A stretch of DNA of 64,000 bases from positions 19,439,318-19,503,317 of the forward strand of contig NC_087070.1 in NCBI RefSeq assembly GCF_963678635.1, read 5' to 3'. Below, piece by piece: positions 36,017 to 45,771 of this stretch (within the stretch, counting starts at the first letter, position 1; each line of letters opens with the position of its first letter). Source of the DNA: Symsagittifera roscoffensis (lineage: Eukaryota > Xenacoelomorpha > Acoela > Convolutidae). The translations under genes and the position numbers were made by a program. The notes below the pieces were generated by a model. That model worked only from the letters and a program-made list of their open reading frames with translations, was not told the origin of the DNA and searched no databases.

Positions 36017-37369
36017 TCAATTCTAGAAGCTCGTCAAATAAGTTTAGAGAATGAACAACAGACAGCATTTGATATTATTTTACAAATAATATACCGAGAA
36101 AACTTTAAAAAGTCTAAACAATTTTGTTATTTGAAGCTTGATAAACTGTTTTGATTTCAGTTTTGCAGTCAAACTTACCGTGTAGTTGTCTGAATAGATG
36201 ATATTCGTCGTGCAGTGTGACATCATCTAAGTTCGGCATGAATACATGAATCGGCAAAGTCTTTTCAACAGTCTTATGCCTAACAAACTACTATCATCGT
36301 ATGTTAAACCACTTTCTGTAATATGACATAAAATTCCATTTGTTCTACCGATTAATTCGTAATCAGGCGCGAGCTCAAGTTTAAAGGCGAGGAAATCAGT
36401 TATAGTGTTTTAAATCAGGGTCGGATCTAGGATTTTAACGAGGAGGGTACTGGAGAGGGTCGGATTTTTGAAAAATTGTCAAGAATTTTGAGTTATAACC
36501 GATGGTCTCAACTCATAGAGTAATTTCGGATAGGGTACACCGTCTGCTCGTCACGCTATCTTATTTTCGGCCGGATAGATTCGTGCAACTTCTTAGTCTA
36601 ATACCGATCCTAATCTTACTCTTATACTATTCTAGTCTCAGGTTGTTTAACTAGTCTCTGCTAGGCTCAATAGATCTAGGGTATACTGGTTTATTGCGGC
36701 TGCTGAAGTTCTCTTGGAGAGGCAACTAATTTCTAAGTTAAATTCAAATCTCTCTGGTGCTGAAATTACAAGTAATTTCAGCACTTACAAATAAGTGGGT
36801 TGTTAGTTAGATGGATCATGATTGGTTAATACTAAATACTTTACAGTGGTAAAATATCTAATTTATCCAATCATAAAATGTAGTTTAGATCAGGTTCCAC
36901 CCATCCGGGTCTTACAGAGTTTTTTAGAATAGTTTTTCTGCAATTCAAAGGATGGATGATGAACGTTGGTATTTGGCGAACATCATATTTCTTCTGGGTT
37001 CTCCTGTTAGAGAAGTTCCAGGATCAATCGTTATGTCTTCTTATGACAACGACTGGGTTTTCTCAACAAACTCAAATCTGATTTCAGAATGGTTTGCTAT
37101 GACAGGTTTTTCTGTTTCATGTAGAGAACTTCTTTTGTGTTCAACCTAGTCCGGGAATGGCGTGGAGATTGTGCGTGGAGGGGATGCCTGGTTACTCGGA
37201 TCTGTACGTATACTTGAACATCGAGGTGGTCATTGGTCTAGTTCAATGAAGTCCTTTTCTGCGAAGTCAAGTCGTACTCTAAATCCTTTGAGTTATGATT
37301 GTTGACGGCATATTGATTGTGGTTGGCCATTCTTTTTCGAGTGTAGTGGGGTCCTTTTGTCTTTGGATA
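35831..37369. repeat. 1,539-bp tandem duplication, unit 1
   Basis: This unit runs from inside exon 3 of the methyltransferase through its 3' flank, a 411-bp LTR (36489-36899) and 470 bp of the 22-kb element. It is repeated immediately as 37370-38908 with one difference noticed. The junction shows TTCG microhomology (35831, 37370 and 38909). Confidence 0.95.
36489..36899 (-). repeat. 411-bp LTR, duplicated copy
   Basis: Plus-strand ends are TGAGTTATAACC and AGGTTCCA, identical to the LTR at 38028-38438 as part of the 1,539-bp duplication. It is followed by 470 bp of the element's 3' interior. Confidence 0.9.
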
Positions 37370-37555
37370 TTCGGAGAGATTGATATAAAATATCCATCAG
37401 TGTGGATTTCGGAGCCCTGGATTCGAGATGCGATGGTCCGACAGGGATTTGTGGTCGAGCAGATCAACTTGTTCTACAATAATGAGAGAAATTCTCCTCA
37501 TTTTGACGGCTTGGGCGAAATTTTTGTCTGGGCAACAAAAATCAAAAATGTTTAA
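37370..37555 (+). pseudogene. Orphan 3' end of methyltransferase exon 3
   Basis: This encodes the last 61 residues of the methyltransferase (from EIDIKYPSVWISEP to the stop) without the upstream protein. The open frame is extended upstream by 470 bp of retroelement sequence and an ATG at 37295, giving a spurious 86-residue hybrid frame. It is a by-product of the tandem duplication. Confidence 0.9.
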
Positions 37556-38027
37556 TCAATTCTAGAAGCTCGTCAAATAAGTTTAGAGAATGAACAACAG
37601 ACAGCATTTGATATTATTTTACAAATAATATACCGAGAAAACTTTAAAAAGTCTAAACAATTTTGTTATTTGAAGCTTGATAAACTGTTTTGATTTCAGT
37701 TTTGCAGTCAAACTTACCGTGTAGTTGTCTGAATAGATGATATTCGTCGTGCAGTGTGACATCATCTAAGTTCGGCATGAATACATGAATCGGCAAAGTC
37801 TTTTCAACAGTCTTATGCCTAACAAACTACTATCATCGTATGTTAAACCACTTTCTGTAATATGACATAAAATTCCATTTGTTCTACCGATTAATTCGTA
37901 ATCAGGCGCGAGCTCAAGTTTAAAGGCGAGGAAATCAGTTATAGTGTTTTAAATCAGGGTCGGATCTAGGATTTTAACGAGGAGGGTACTGGAGAGGGTC
38001 GGATTGTTGAAAAATTGTCAAGAATTT

Positions 38028-38438
38028 TGAGTTATAACCGATGGTCTCAACTCATAGAGTAATTTCGGATAGGGTACACCGTCTGCTCGTCACGCTATCT
38101 TATTTTCGGCCGGATAGATTCGTGCAACTTCTTAGTCTAATACCGATCCTAATCTTACTCTTATACTATTCTAGTCTCAGGTTGTTTAACTAGTCTCTGC
38201 TAGGCTCAATAGATCTAGGGTATACTGGTTTATTGCGGCTGCTGAAGTTCTCTTGGAGAGGCAACTAATTTCTAAGTTAAATTCAAATCTCTCTGGTGCT
38301 GAAATTACAAGTAATTTCAGCACTTACAAATAAGTGGGTTGTTAGTTAGATGGATCATGATTGGTTAATACTAAATACTTTACAGTGGTAAAATATCTAA
38401 TTTATCCAATCATAAAATGTAGTTTAGATCAGGTTCCA
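38028..38438 (-). repeat. 3' LTR of the 22-kb element
   Basis: 411 bp, starting TG and ending CA on either strand. It contains a perfect 13-bp inverted repeat (GTGCTGAAATTAC, 2-nt spacer, complement) at about 38297. The flanking base pattern ATTT to its left matches the right flank of the other LTR. Confidence 0.9.
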
Positions 38439-40019
38439 CCCATCCGGGTCTTACAGAGTTTTTTAGAATAGTTTTTCTGCAATTCAAAGGATGGATGATG
38501 AACGTTGGTATTTGGCGAACATCATATTTCTTCTGGGTTCTCCTGTTAGAGAAGTTCCAGGATCAATCGTTATGTCTTCTTATGACAACGACTGGGTTTT
38601 CTCAACAAACTCAAATCTGATTTCAGAATGGTTTGCTATGACAGGTTTTTCTGTTTCATGTAGAGAACTTCTTTTGTGTTCAACCTAGTCCGGGAATGGC
38701 GTGGAGATTGTGCGTGGAGGGGATGCCTGGTTACTCGGATCTGTACGTATACTTGAACATCGAGGTGGTCATTGGTCTAGTTCAATGAAGTCCTTTTCTG
38801 CGAAGTCAAGTCGTACTCTAAATCCTTTGAGTTATGATTGTTGACGGCATATTGATTGTGGTTGGCCATTCTTTTTCGAGTGTAGTGGGGTCCTTTTGTC
38901 TTTGGATATTCGTCTTTGGTGTTGTATGCTGATCTATATACTGCAAGGTATAATTTACATTTTATAAAATTTTTATTAGTTCGGTGTTTTAATTATGATT
39001 TTGGTTAGTTGTTTTCACAAAAGCTTTTTGTTTTAGTTCGGTTATTTTGAAGAGTTACTCACCCTTGAGTACCTCTTATTAAAAATAGAAGTGTGGTCAC
39101 AAAGCGTGGATGTAGCGCGGTGGGTTAGGCCGGCTATAGAGCATGCTCAGGACGACCTCTCTGGTGGGTTAGGCCAGGAGTGGGAGTATGATTTCGTGCG
39201 GTTTCTGTGAGAGGTCCTGTTATGTGATAACGTTTATGTTGGGTTTATTGTGGTTTTTCTTATGTTTCGTTGGTTGTGTCCTTTTTTCAAAAATCAAATT
39301 GTTTTTGGTATGGGTTTGTCTTTCGACTTTTTTGTGTTTTATTATTTCTTTCTTAGACTTTATAATAGTCTTCAAAAGAATAAATTATCCAGTTTTAAAC
39401 TGGGTTAATCCGGTTTGGGTACCGTTGGTTTCCTTTCCTTAGTCATGCTGTTATTCTATGATTTGTGGTGTTTAGTAAGCTGCGTTGGTTAGTTTTGTTT
39501 AGTATATAATTCCTTTCCAACCGGGTTAAAGGAAAGTTTGAAACTTGTTATCGTGTGTTAGAGTTGTTGAGTGTGAAAACTTAAAACTGAAATTCATTAT
39601 TTAAACAATTCTTCGTGGGCGAGCTGTGCGAGTTTGGATAGAATTCGTGTGCGAGTGAATGAAAATATCAAAAGGTTAGTACTGCATTTTCGTTTTATTA
39701 ATTTACTACATAGAATTTCAATTTTACTGCTAGTTTTTTGGGGAAAAATTAAGTTACAAATTTTCATCATTATTAGAATTACTGCTTTTAGGGAAATAAT
39801 TTATAAAGTAATTTACTACATTGGTATGATTTTTATTGAATTTATCTAGTGCAAAATATTAATAGAGTTTTGAAGAATTTGAAGAAGTTTTCTATTTTTT
39901 ATTTTTCTTTTGTGTAATTTGTAGGTGATCGTGGGATGAAGACTAAAAATCTAAATAAGACATGGATAAGAATGGTTAGTAGTTTTTCAAATTTATTAGT
40001 GAAGAATATGATAAATTAT
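38439..40019 (-). other. 3' non-coding region of the 22-kb element
   Basis: About 1.6 kb without a supported gene. It contains a repeated GGTGGGTTAGGCC (about 39119 and 39160). The sequence next to the LTR on the sense strand (CCCGGATGGG) is only a weak purine tract. The 470 bp closest to the LTR also occur at 36900-37369 through the tandem duplication. Confidence 0.55.
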
Positions 40020-40028
40020 ACTTACCTG
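40020..40028 (-). promoter_or_regulatory. Consensus splice donor at the stop of the 604-residue ORF
   Basis: The minus strand reads CAG|GTAAGTAT, a perfect 5' splice site, and the TAA of the GTAAGT is the ORF's stop codon. If used, the spliced message would lose the stop and read on. No acceptor is assigned. Confidence 0.5.
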
Positions 40029-41836
40029 TTAGTCGTCGGGGAAAAACCGTGGGGGAAGATGTCGTGTATTATGTCGGAATTTGTTTGTAATTTTGCTAGT
40101 ATGCGAATGATGTTTTTAGTTTGAAGCAGTGGCCAAAGCAATTGAAGTGCTTTAATAGTTTTTAGTTCTTCAGTGCCAACTGCAAACTCATAAGGTGTGT
40201 TTTGGATGAGATTATATAATTTGTGATTGTATTTAGTGTTGTGAATGAATTCTAATATCGGGATTTCTATAGGTTGGATAAATTCATGTGGGATAAGGAA
40301 GGGTCTGGATTCTTCTGCGTTGAAGGTCTTCGTGATGGGACAAAAAATATACATTTGGGTTATGGGATCATAATTGCGAAGAATACCGTGAAGGTTAGTA
40401 TCTTTGATGCAATATGTGAAGTTAAGAAAAAATGGTGATGTGTATTTAGAGTTAATAAATTGAAAACGGTGGTATGGTTGTCTTGATGGAGTGTGTAGAT
40501 CAAAATGATTTTGTATGAAGCGATAATATGTATATGTGTGGGTTTGTTTAGTGCGTAACATAATGTCGTGTGAGCAGTGCAAATCGCGTTCTTGTGGTGC
40601 AAGGAAATTGAAGGTTAGTGAAAATAATTGAAGTCTTTCTTTAAATTTTTCGTAAGCTTGCATGTCGGTTAGTGCTTCAGAAATGACGTGGTCGAATTTG
40701 CGATCAAATATATTGAGTGTAAATACATATGGTGTTTTGATGAAGAATTTTTCTGTGATTTGTGGGTTAGCGAAACGATCATCATCTAAAAATTGGTCTT
40801 GGTTAGCTCGGATGATGTTGTGATCGTAATATTCTAGCGTATATTTGTTTGCTCGGGGTGCAGTGTATGTTTTTAGTGACTTTTTGTATCCTATATAAGT
40901 AAATTGTCTATGTGTTAGTGGTGTGGTGAGTCGATATAGCATATCTTGATTTCTTTCTATATCGATGTGAGTATTAGATAAAGGTAGGCAAAGGGGGTTA
41001 GTAAAATGATAATATGATGTCCAATGAAGTGTAGGCATTAAAACTTGTTCATCTACAAAACTACGTGTGTCGTTAGTGTTGTTAGGAGTGTTCAAAGTAT
41101 ATTGTGGAAATGAAGGTAGGGTGATTGCTAAAAAATCTTTCGTGTTAGTGTGATTTGGATGATTAATATATTCACGGGCTGTTCCTGGTTTTGTTGGAAA
41201 TGAATGGTTTGGGAATTTTCTTTTGAAAGTGCGATAAGCTCTATTAGTGCTATTTGATGATTCGGTGGATGTGGATGATGGTGCTAATGATGCGGTATAA
41301 GCTGAAGAGGGTGTAGGGGTAGGTGGGTTTGATGATTCTATTGTGGATGAAATCTGATTTATAGTGGGGTTTTCAAGGTGGAAGGGTTGTTGTTGTAGGG
41401 TGATAAAAATATCTAGTTCTTGGGAGATTTGGGGAGTATCTGGAGAATTGGATGATCGGTCTGAATGAAATGAAGAGTAGGTTGGGGTGACTTGTGAAGC
41501 ATAAGAGGGTGTAGAAATGGATGGGAGTGGGTTATTTGGTGGGATTGGTTGAAAAGGGGGTTTTGAAAAAACTGAGGAGTTGGTTTGAAAATTATTGGAT
41601 GGAGATGGTTCAGAGTCTGCAAATTCATCAGGGGTTTCAATATTTGGGTTATTGAGTTGTGAAATGGAGTATAAAACTGAGATATGTGAATTAGTGTCTG
41701 AATTCATGCCTGATGTTACATTATTGGTTGGGAAATCGGGTGGCGGGAAAGCAAAAAGTGGAATTATTGTAATTGGCGTGTTGAGGTTGGTTGGATGGGA
41801 ATTTGAGCGGTGTAGGGATCCAAGTTGTCGGCTCAT
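40022..41836 (-). CDS. 604-residue ORF of unknown function downstream of env
   Basis: It starts at ATG 41836, within an ATGA overlap with the preceding frame, and is uninterrupted. Residues 1 to about 215 are low-complexity and rich in P, S, T and N. From about 225 to 604 the sequence is ordered in appearance, rich in F, Y, H and T (for example HTYTYYRFIQNHFDLHTP), with few cysteines and no signal peptide or membrane segment. I recognise no family. Position 3' of env is where complex retroviruses keep accessory genes. The stop codon lies inside a consensus splice donor (CAG|GTAAGT, 40020-40028), so the protein may continue after splicing. Confidence 0.65.
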   Translation of the reverse strand: MSRQLGSLHRSNSHPTNLNTPITIIPLFAFPPPDFPTNNVTSGMNSDTNSHISVLYSISQLNNPNIETPDEFADSEPSPSNNFQTNSSVFSKPPFQPIPPNNPLPSISTPSYASQVTPTYSSFHSDRSSNSPDTPQISQELDIFITLQQQPFHLENPTINQISSTIESSNPPTPTPSSAYTASLAPSSTSTESSNSTNRAYRTFKRKFPNHSFPTKPGTAREYINHPNHTNTKDFLAITLPSFPQYTLNTPNNTNDTRSFVDEQVLMPTLHWTSYYHFTNPLCLPLSNTHIDIERNQDMLYRLTTPLTHRQFTYIGYKKSLKTYTAPRANKYTLEYYDHNIIRANQDQFLDDDRFANPQITEKFFIKTPYVFTLNIFDRKFDHVISEALTDMQAYEKFKERLQLFSLTFNFLAPQERDLHCSHDIMLRTKQTHTYTYYRFIQNHFDLHTPSRQPYHRFQFINSKYTSPFFLNFTYCIKDTNLHGILRNYDPITQMYIFCPITKTFNAEESRPFLIPHEFIQPIEIPILEFIHNTKYNHKLYNLIQNTPYEFAVGTEELKTIKALQLLWPLLQTKNIIRILAKLQTNSDIIHDIFPHGFSPTTNR

Positions 41837-42390
41837 CGTGGGCTAAAAAAATTATTATTTTGAGACTGAAAAGCGGTGGTATGGGGTTGTTCTATAATTT
41901 GTTCATATGTATTTTCATCTAGTGAATGATGTGTCATTATATGTTGAATGGGACTTTGTGATATGGATGGTCTAAAATTTGGATTATGTGTTATTGCTAC
42001 ATTTCGAAAATCTCGTGGGACTAGGGATAATGGATGGTTATGTGGTAGGGTTGGTAACTGTGGTGCTGTAGGCGTTATTTCTACATTATTATGTTCTTCG
42101 TCGTATGTGTTCTGTCTTGTTGCTATTTTTGTATTGTATTCTTTTATTTGTGCGTCTAAAAGAATTTTGTTTATTGATGATGAAAAAATTCCAAAAAATC
42201 CTGCAAATAGTATGCGTGCTACACTTGCTTGTCTATTTACTTGTGTGTGTATAGCGCATGTATTATAGATTCCTTTTAAAAGTGAAAAAAGAAATCCTAT
42301 AAAGTTAAACATTGCGTATAAAATAGTTAATTTTTCTAAGATGTAATAGGGCCATCCTAGAAAAATGAATTTCATTTTTGAGTGTAACAA
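41833..42390 (-). CDS. Membrane anchor and cytoplasmic tail of env in the overlapping frame
   Basis: An open frame overlaps the end of env by 86 bp in the +1 frame. It carries two hydrophobic segments, ILYAMFNFIGFLFSLL and ARILFAGFFGIFSSSI, followed by a polar, Pro/Asn/His-rich tail of about 120 residues. There is no good independent ATG at its start, so it is probably the C-terminus of env displaced by a one-base indel, or reached by frameshifting. It ends TGA at 41835-41833, overlapping the next gene's ATG as ATGA. Confidence 0.65.
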   Translation of the reverse strand: MLHSKMKFIFLGWPYYILEKLTILYAMFNFIGFLFSLLKGIYNTCAIHTQVNRQASVARILFAGFFGIFSSSINKILLDAQIKEYNTKIATRQNTYDEEHNNVEITPTAPQLPTLPHNHPLSLVPRDFRNVAITHNPNFRPSISQSPIQHIMTHHSLDENTYEQIIEQPHTTAFQSQNNNFFSPR

Positions 42391-44443
42391 AGCTAAAAAT
42401 ATTTATAGGTGAGATATCTTGTGGTCGGTATTTTTCACCGTTTAGATATATATAGTCTTTAATGTCTTTAAAATATCCGCTATAGTCTTGTGTATAAATA
42501 TCTGCAAATCCTGCGGTTTCGGCAAGTTTGCGTAAGTTTTGGTCAATTGATTGTCTTTGTATAGTGTCCATTTGTGTTAATAATTCTTGGAATTGTTGTG
42601 TTCTAATGTGATGTTGGATATCGGATTTTGAATATATTCCAATTGACTGTAGGTCAATATTTGGGTTTCGAGCAATAGCTCTAATGCTTTCAGGTGAAAA
42701 TTTTTTGAGTGATTGCATTAATGTGGGATATGGGGTAAGAAGGTAATATTTATCTTCATCAGGGTTCAGTTGTACTACATTGTGGCTATTTTCTGATCCA
42801 CATAGGACTGCGGTATCCCAGAAATAGGTTCGTCTTGAAAGTGTGTCAACGAAATGTACTTTATTCTTATAAAAGATAGGGATTCTTTTATAGCATCGTT
42901 TATCTTCAAAAACATATAGTGGTGATACTTTTTTGGTACAGGTATAGAACCATAGAAAGTTTCCTTCATAGTCTAAAAAATTTGATCTATTTCCTGATAG
43001 TAAATATCCTGCGTAGGGTATTTTTAATACTGCTAGTGCAAGTGATTGTAGGATTTGTGTCCTTTCTAATTCGCATAGTTGGTGAAGTGTTTCTAATTCA
43101 GAGAGTGACATTTCTTGAAAAATTCGGCTAATTGTGTAGTCTAATTTCATATCTAAGTGAATATCATAGTGGATATTACCGAAATATGTACTATTCATTA
43201 GTGATAGTTCTTGTAAACGTGTGCTTCTAGTGTTATGAGGCTTTAGGTGTCCACCAGGTTGACCTTTACTTTTTTGAAAATCAACTGGTATATATGATGT
43301 TCCCTCGTTTATAGGGTGACTTGTGGCGTTTGGGTCGATTTTTACTTTTCCAGTGGTCATGTCGAATCCTTTTTCGTATTCAACTAATATTTCGGAGTAT
43401 TGTGTTTTGTGAAGTGGATTTCTGTATTTACATGCAAGTTCTGTTTCTTGATATATTTGAAAACGTGTCAATTTATTTTCTATATTGTGTATGTTTCTAA
43501 AATTAGAACTTTGTTTTCGTGATGGATTTACATATGGGATTGATTGTATAAAATATTTTTCGTGAAATTTTATCATACTAGCGTGTATTTTTGCTACTTG
43601 AAATGTTGTACATGTGTCTTCGGGGAACCAAACAATTGTTGCTTGTGTTCGTGTTGTAGGGTCACAATAGCCTTGATCGTTTTTACAGGGTAATCTAATT
43701 CCTTGATAGATCATTGTTTTGTCAGATAAATCGCGTGTGAGTTGTATTTTTTCGAGTTGTATTTTCCAATCGAAAAACATGATTTCTTGATATCCTTTAT
43801 TTTTTGTGTCTGCTTTGCAGTTTGATGGGTTATTTATACCAATGTGTGGTATCCAGTGTTTATCGTGTATGTCATAAGTTAATCTTCCGTGTGCGCTGTT
43901 GTATGGGTATTTTTCATCTAGTTTTATATGTCCTTGATATCTTTCAAGTTCTGCTTGATGTACAGAATCTGCAAAAACTTGGAAATATACTAATTTTCTA
44001 TCTTTGTTTTTATTTCTTGTGATATTTAGTCTGAGTAACTCGTTTTTACAATCTTCGGGATTGAGATGCAAAAGTCGTTCGATATTACTCTGGTAGAATG
44101 ATTCGTGGTCAAGTCGGTTTTTATTTCCATTTGAGACTTGTGAACAATGTACTTTCTTTTCAGAAAATGTTGCTGTGAATTTATATCCTATGACTGTTGT
44201 TGCTCGGGCTTTTGAGTAAAGTGTCCCTATTACATTTGTAGTTTCTATAGCTTGTGGTTCTGTTTCGCATTGTGATACTTGATTTATTGCATACTTGTGT
44301 AGTGTTTTTTGTTCATTTTCTTCACAATCGTAATGTGTTACTAATAAATCTTGGGGTCCTGTGCGGGGGGAAGGGTTTATATTCTGATTGGAGATTACTA
44401 GAAAAAAGAGTTGGAGAAAAATCAATATTTTTAGAATATACAT
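42305..44443 (-). CDS. env: Envelope-like glycoprotein
   Basis: 712 residues from ATG at 44443. The N-terminus is a clear signal peptide (MYILKILIFLQLFFLVISNQ). The ectodomain has many cysteines and several N-glycosylation sites (NITR, NATS, NSTY, NRSN). A conserved-looking stretch near residues 540-570 has CYKRIPIFYKNKVHFVD. The frame ends at 42305 without a membrane anchor, but an overlapping frame (next feature) supplies one. Location and signal peptide make an envelope role likely. The family is not certain. The region around CYKRIPI reminds me of glycoproteins captured by other retroelements from negative-strand RNA viruses (chuvirus-like), which is only a hypothesis. Confidence 0.7.
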   Translation of the reverse strand: MYILKILIFLQLFFLVISNQNINPSPRTGPQDLLVTHYDCEENEQKTLHKYAINQVSQCETEPQAIETTNVIGTLYSKARATTVIGYKFTATFSEKKVHCSQVSNGNKNRLDHESFYQSNIERLLHLNPEDCKNELLRLNITRNKNKDRKLVYFQVFADSVHQAELERYQGHIKLDEKYPYNSAHGRLTYDIHDKHWIPHIGINNPSNCKADTKNKGYQEIMFFDWKIQLEKIQLTRDLSDKTMIYQGIRLPCKNDQGYCDPTTRTQATIVWFPEDTCTTFQVAKIHASMIKFHEKYFIQSIPYVNPSRKQSSNFRNIHNIENKLTRFQIYQETELACKYRNPLHKTQYSEILVEYEKGFDMTTGKVKIDPNATSHPINEGTSYIPVDFQKSKGQPGGHLKPHNTRSTRLQELSLMNSTYFGNIHYDIHLDMKLDYTISRIFQEMSLSELETLHQLCELERTQILQSLALAVLKIPYAGYLLSGNRSNFLDYEGNFLWFYTCTKKVSPLYVFEDKRCYKRIPIFYKNKVHFVDTLSRRTYFWDTAVLCGSENSHNVVQLNPDEDKYYLLTPYPTLMQSLKKFSPESIRAIARNPNIDLQSIGIYSKSDIQHHIRTQQFQELLTQMDTIQRQSIDQNLRKLAETAGFADIYTQDYSGYFKDIKDYIYLNGEKYRPQDISPINIFSFVTLKNEIHFSRMALLHLRKINYFIRNV

Positions 44444-45605
44444 GTGTATGATAATCCTGAGTATGGGTTATAAAATGTGATGTAACCAATTGTCTTTTTG
44501 GTATATCTGTCGTATTTGTATATTACTTCAGTTGTTATAAATGGTGGTGGTAGTGATTGAGCTGTTATATTTGGCGGGTTTAATGGGTAGGGATGTTGAG
44601 TAATGTTGTTTAGTTTAACCGTGATTTCAAATTTTAATAGTAGACTATTTTGTTGGAGTATTTGGATGTTATGATCACGAATGTCTTCGTGGATGTCTTG
44701 TCAATATTGTAGTCTATTAAGTGCCCAGTTGTGGAGTCGGTTACTTTCTGGGTGTTGTCCAAATAATGGTGGAGGTGCGGTGAATGTATTCCAGTCTAGT
44801 CTTAAAGGAATATTTGCTGATGATTGTTCTCGATATCTAGCGTCGAGATTATTTGGGAAATTTAAGTTAAAAGGCGGTGGTGAAATCTGGCTTATTGATG
44901 GTGTTGATGGTAGTGATAATGTTTCTGGTAGTGATGAGGATGTTGTTGTATCCGTAGAAATATCTATTGGATCATTGATTAAATTTGGTTCACCTTGTGT
45001 GAATGAATGTGTTGTCCAATATGGTAGTCGTGATGTTTGGTTTGTGGGGTTAAAGGGATTTTCACGTATTTGTTCAGATGTTGGTGTTGAACCTAAGTAA
45101 TCTGAGGGTAGGCTTGAGGTGCTACGTTGTGAAAGAAGCGTAGGGGTTTCTGGTAATATACCAATGGGGTTTTCTGGAGTACTTTGTGATGGGGATTGAG
45201 GTATATCAAAATGAACTCGGGGAGTTTGAAAATTTCTGTTTCGTCGAGGATGTATAATTTGTCTATTTATTTCGACTGTATTTTGGTTTTGACAAGGATT
45301 TCGTATTCTACTTAATTCTTGTGATAGTGTTGGGTATAAGTTATATGTTGGTTCGCTTAGAGGTGCTTGTCGTTGAGCTGGTTCTAGTGGTTCAGATAAG
45401 CGAGCGTGTCGTTCTTCAAAGGTTTATGGGTTATCTTGAAAGGAAATTCGCGTGGATGTTTGGGGGTTTTGGGTAGTTGAAGGTGGTGTTGGGTTATCTT
45501 GGGATGATGTCGGTGAAGACTGACTGAGTGATTGTTGGTTAGCAATCTTTGATGGTTTTTTATTTATTCTTTTAGTGGAAAAATTTATGTTTATTATAGT
45601 ATTCT
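44431..45605 (-). pseudogene. Pro/Ser/Thr-rich ORF upstream of env, two nonsense codons, no methionine
   Basis: The frame is open over about 390 codons apart from TAA at 45424-45426 and TGA at 44701-44703. It is rich in P, S, T, Q and N, for example LPETLSLPSTPSISQISPPP, with a more ordered C-terminal 90 residues (FEITVKLNNITQHPYPL and a hydrophobic FITTEVIYKYDRY). I see no Met codon in the frame, so it must start by frameshift, splicing or a non-AUG codon if translated. The stop (TAA 44431-44433) overlaps the first codons of the envelope-like gene (ATG at 44443). Confidence 0.6.
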
Positions 45606-45760
45606 TCTAGAAAAAGAATTAGGAGGATTGTTGCTAGGGCGAATGTGATGATTGCTTTCTTTATACATTTGCATATTGTCAAGATGAGGGATGATAGAAA
45701 TGTTATAAAAATTACAAATAGTAAAAAAATATCTGTTCTACTAAAAATGGTTCGTATCAT
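45572..45760 (-). CDS. 62-residue ORF with two membrane segments
   Basis: It starts with ATG at 45760. Two hydrophobic stretches, IFLLFVIFITFLSSLILTI and IITFALATILLILFL, are separated by a short KCIKK basic turn, a hairpin membrane protein pattern. Its end overlaps the open start of the next frame (45605) by about 30 bp in a different frame. It may be the N-terminal membrane part of that protein joined by frameshift, or a separate viroporin-like peptide. No family is recognised. Confidence 0.45.
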   Translation of the reverse strand: MIRTIFSRTDIFLLFVIFITFLSSLILTICKCIKKAIITFALATILLILFLEEYYNKHKFFH

Positions 45761-45771
45761 TTAGATAAGTT

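Larger units (their letters stand above)
37370..38908. repeat. 1,539-bp tandem duplication, unit 2
   Basis: This is the second unit of the same duplication. After it, at 38909, the sequence continues into the retroelement interior, so unit 2's LTR is the one physically joined to the complete element. Confidence 0.95.

Noticed and set aside
37295..37555. An 86-residue gene with methyltransferase similarity.
   Set aside because: It is the duplicated end of exon 3 fused by chance to retroelement sequence.
44681..45100. A 139-codon plus-strand frame opposite the accessory ORF.
   Set aside because: The minus strand has the longer frame with the composition of the element, and the plus frame is its mirror.
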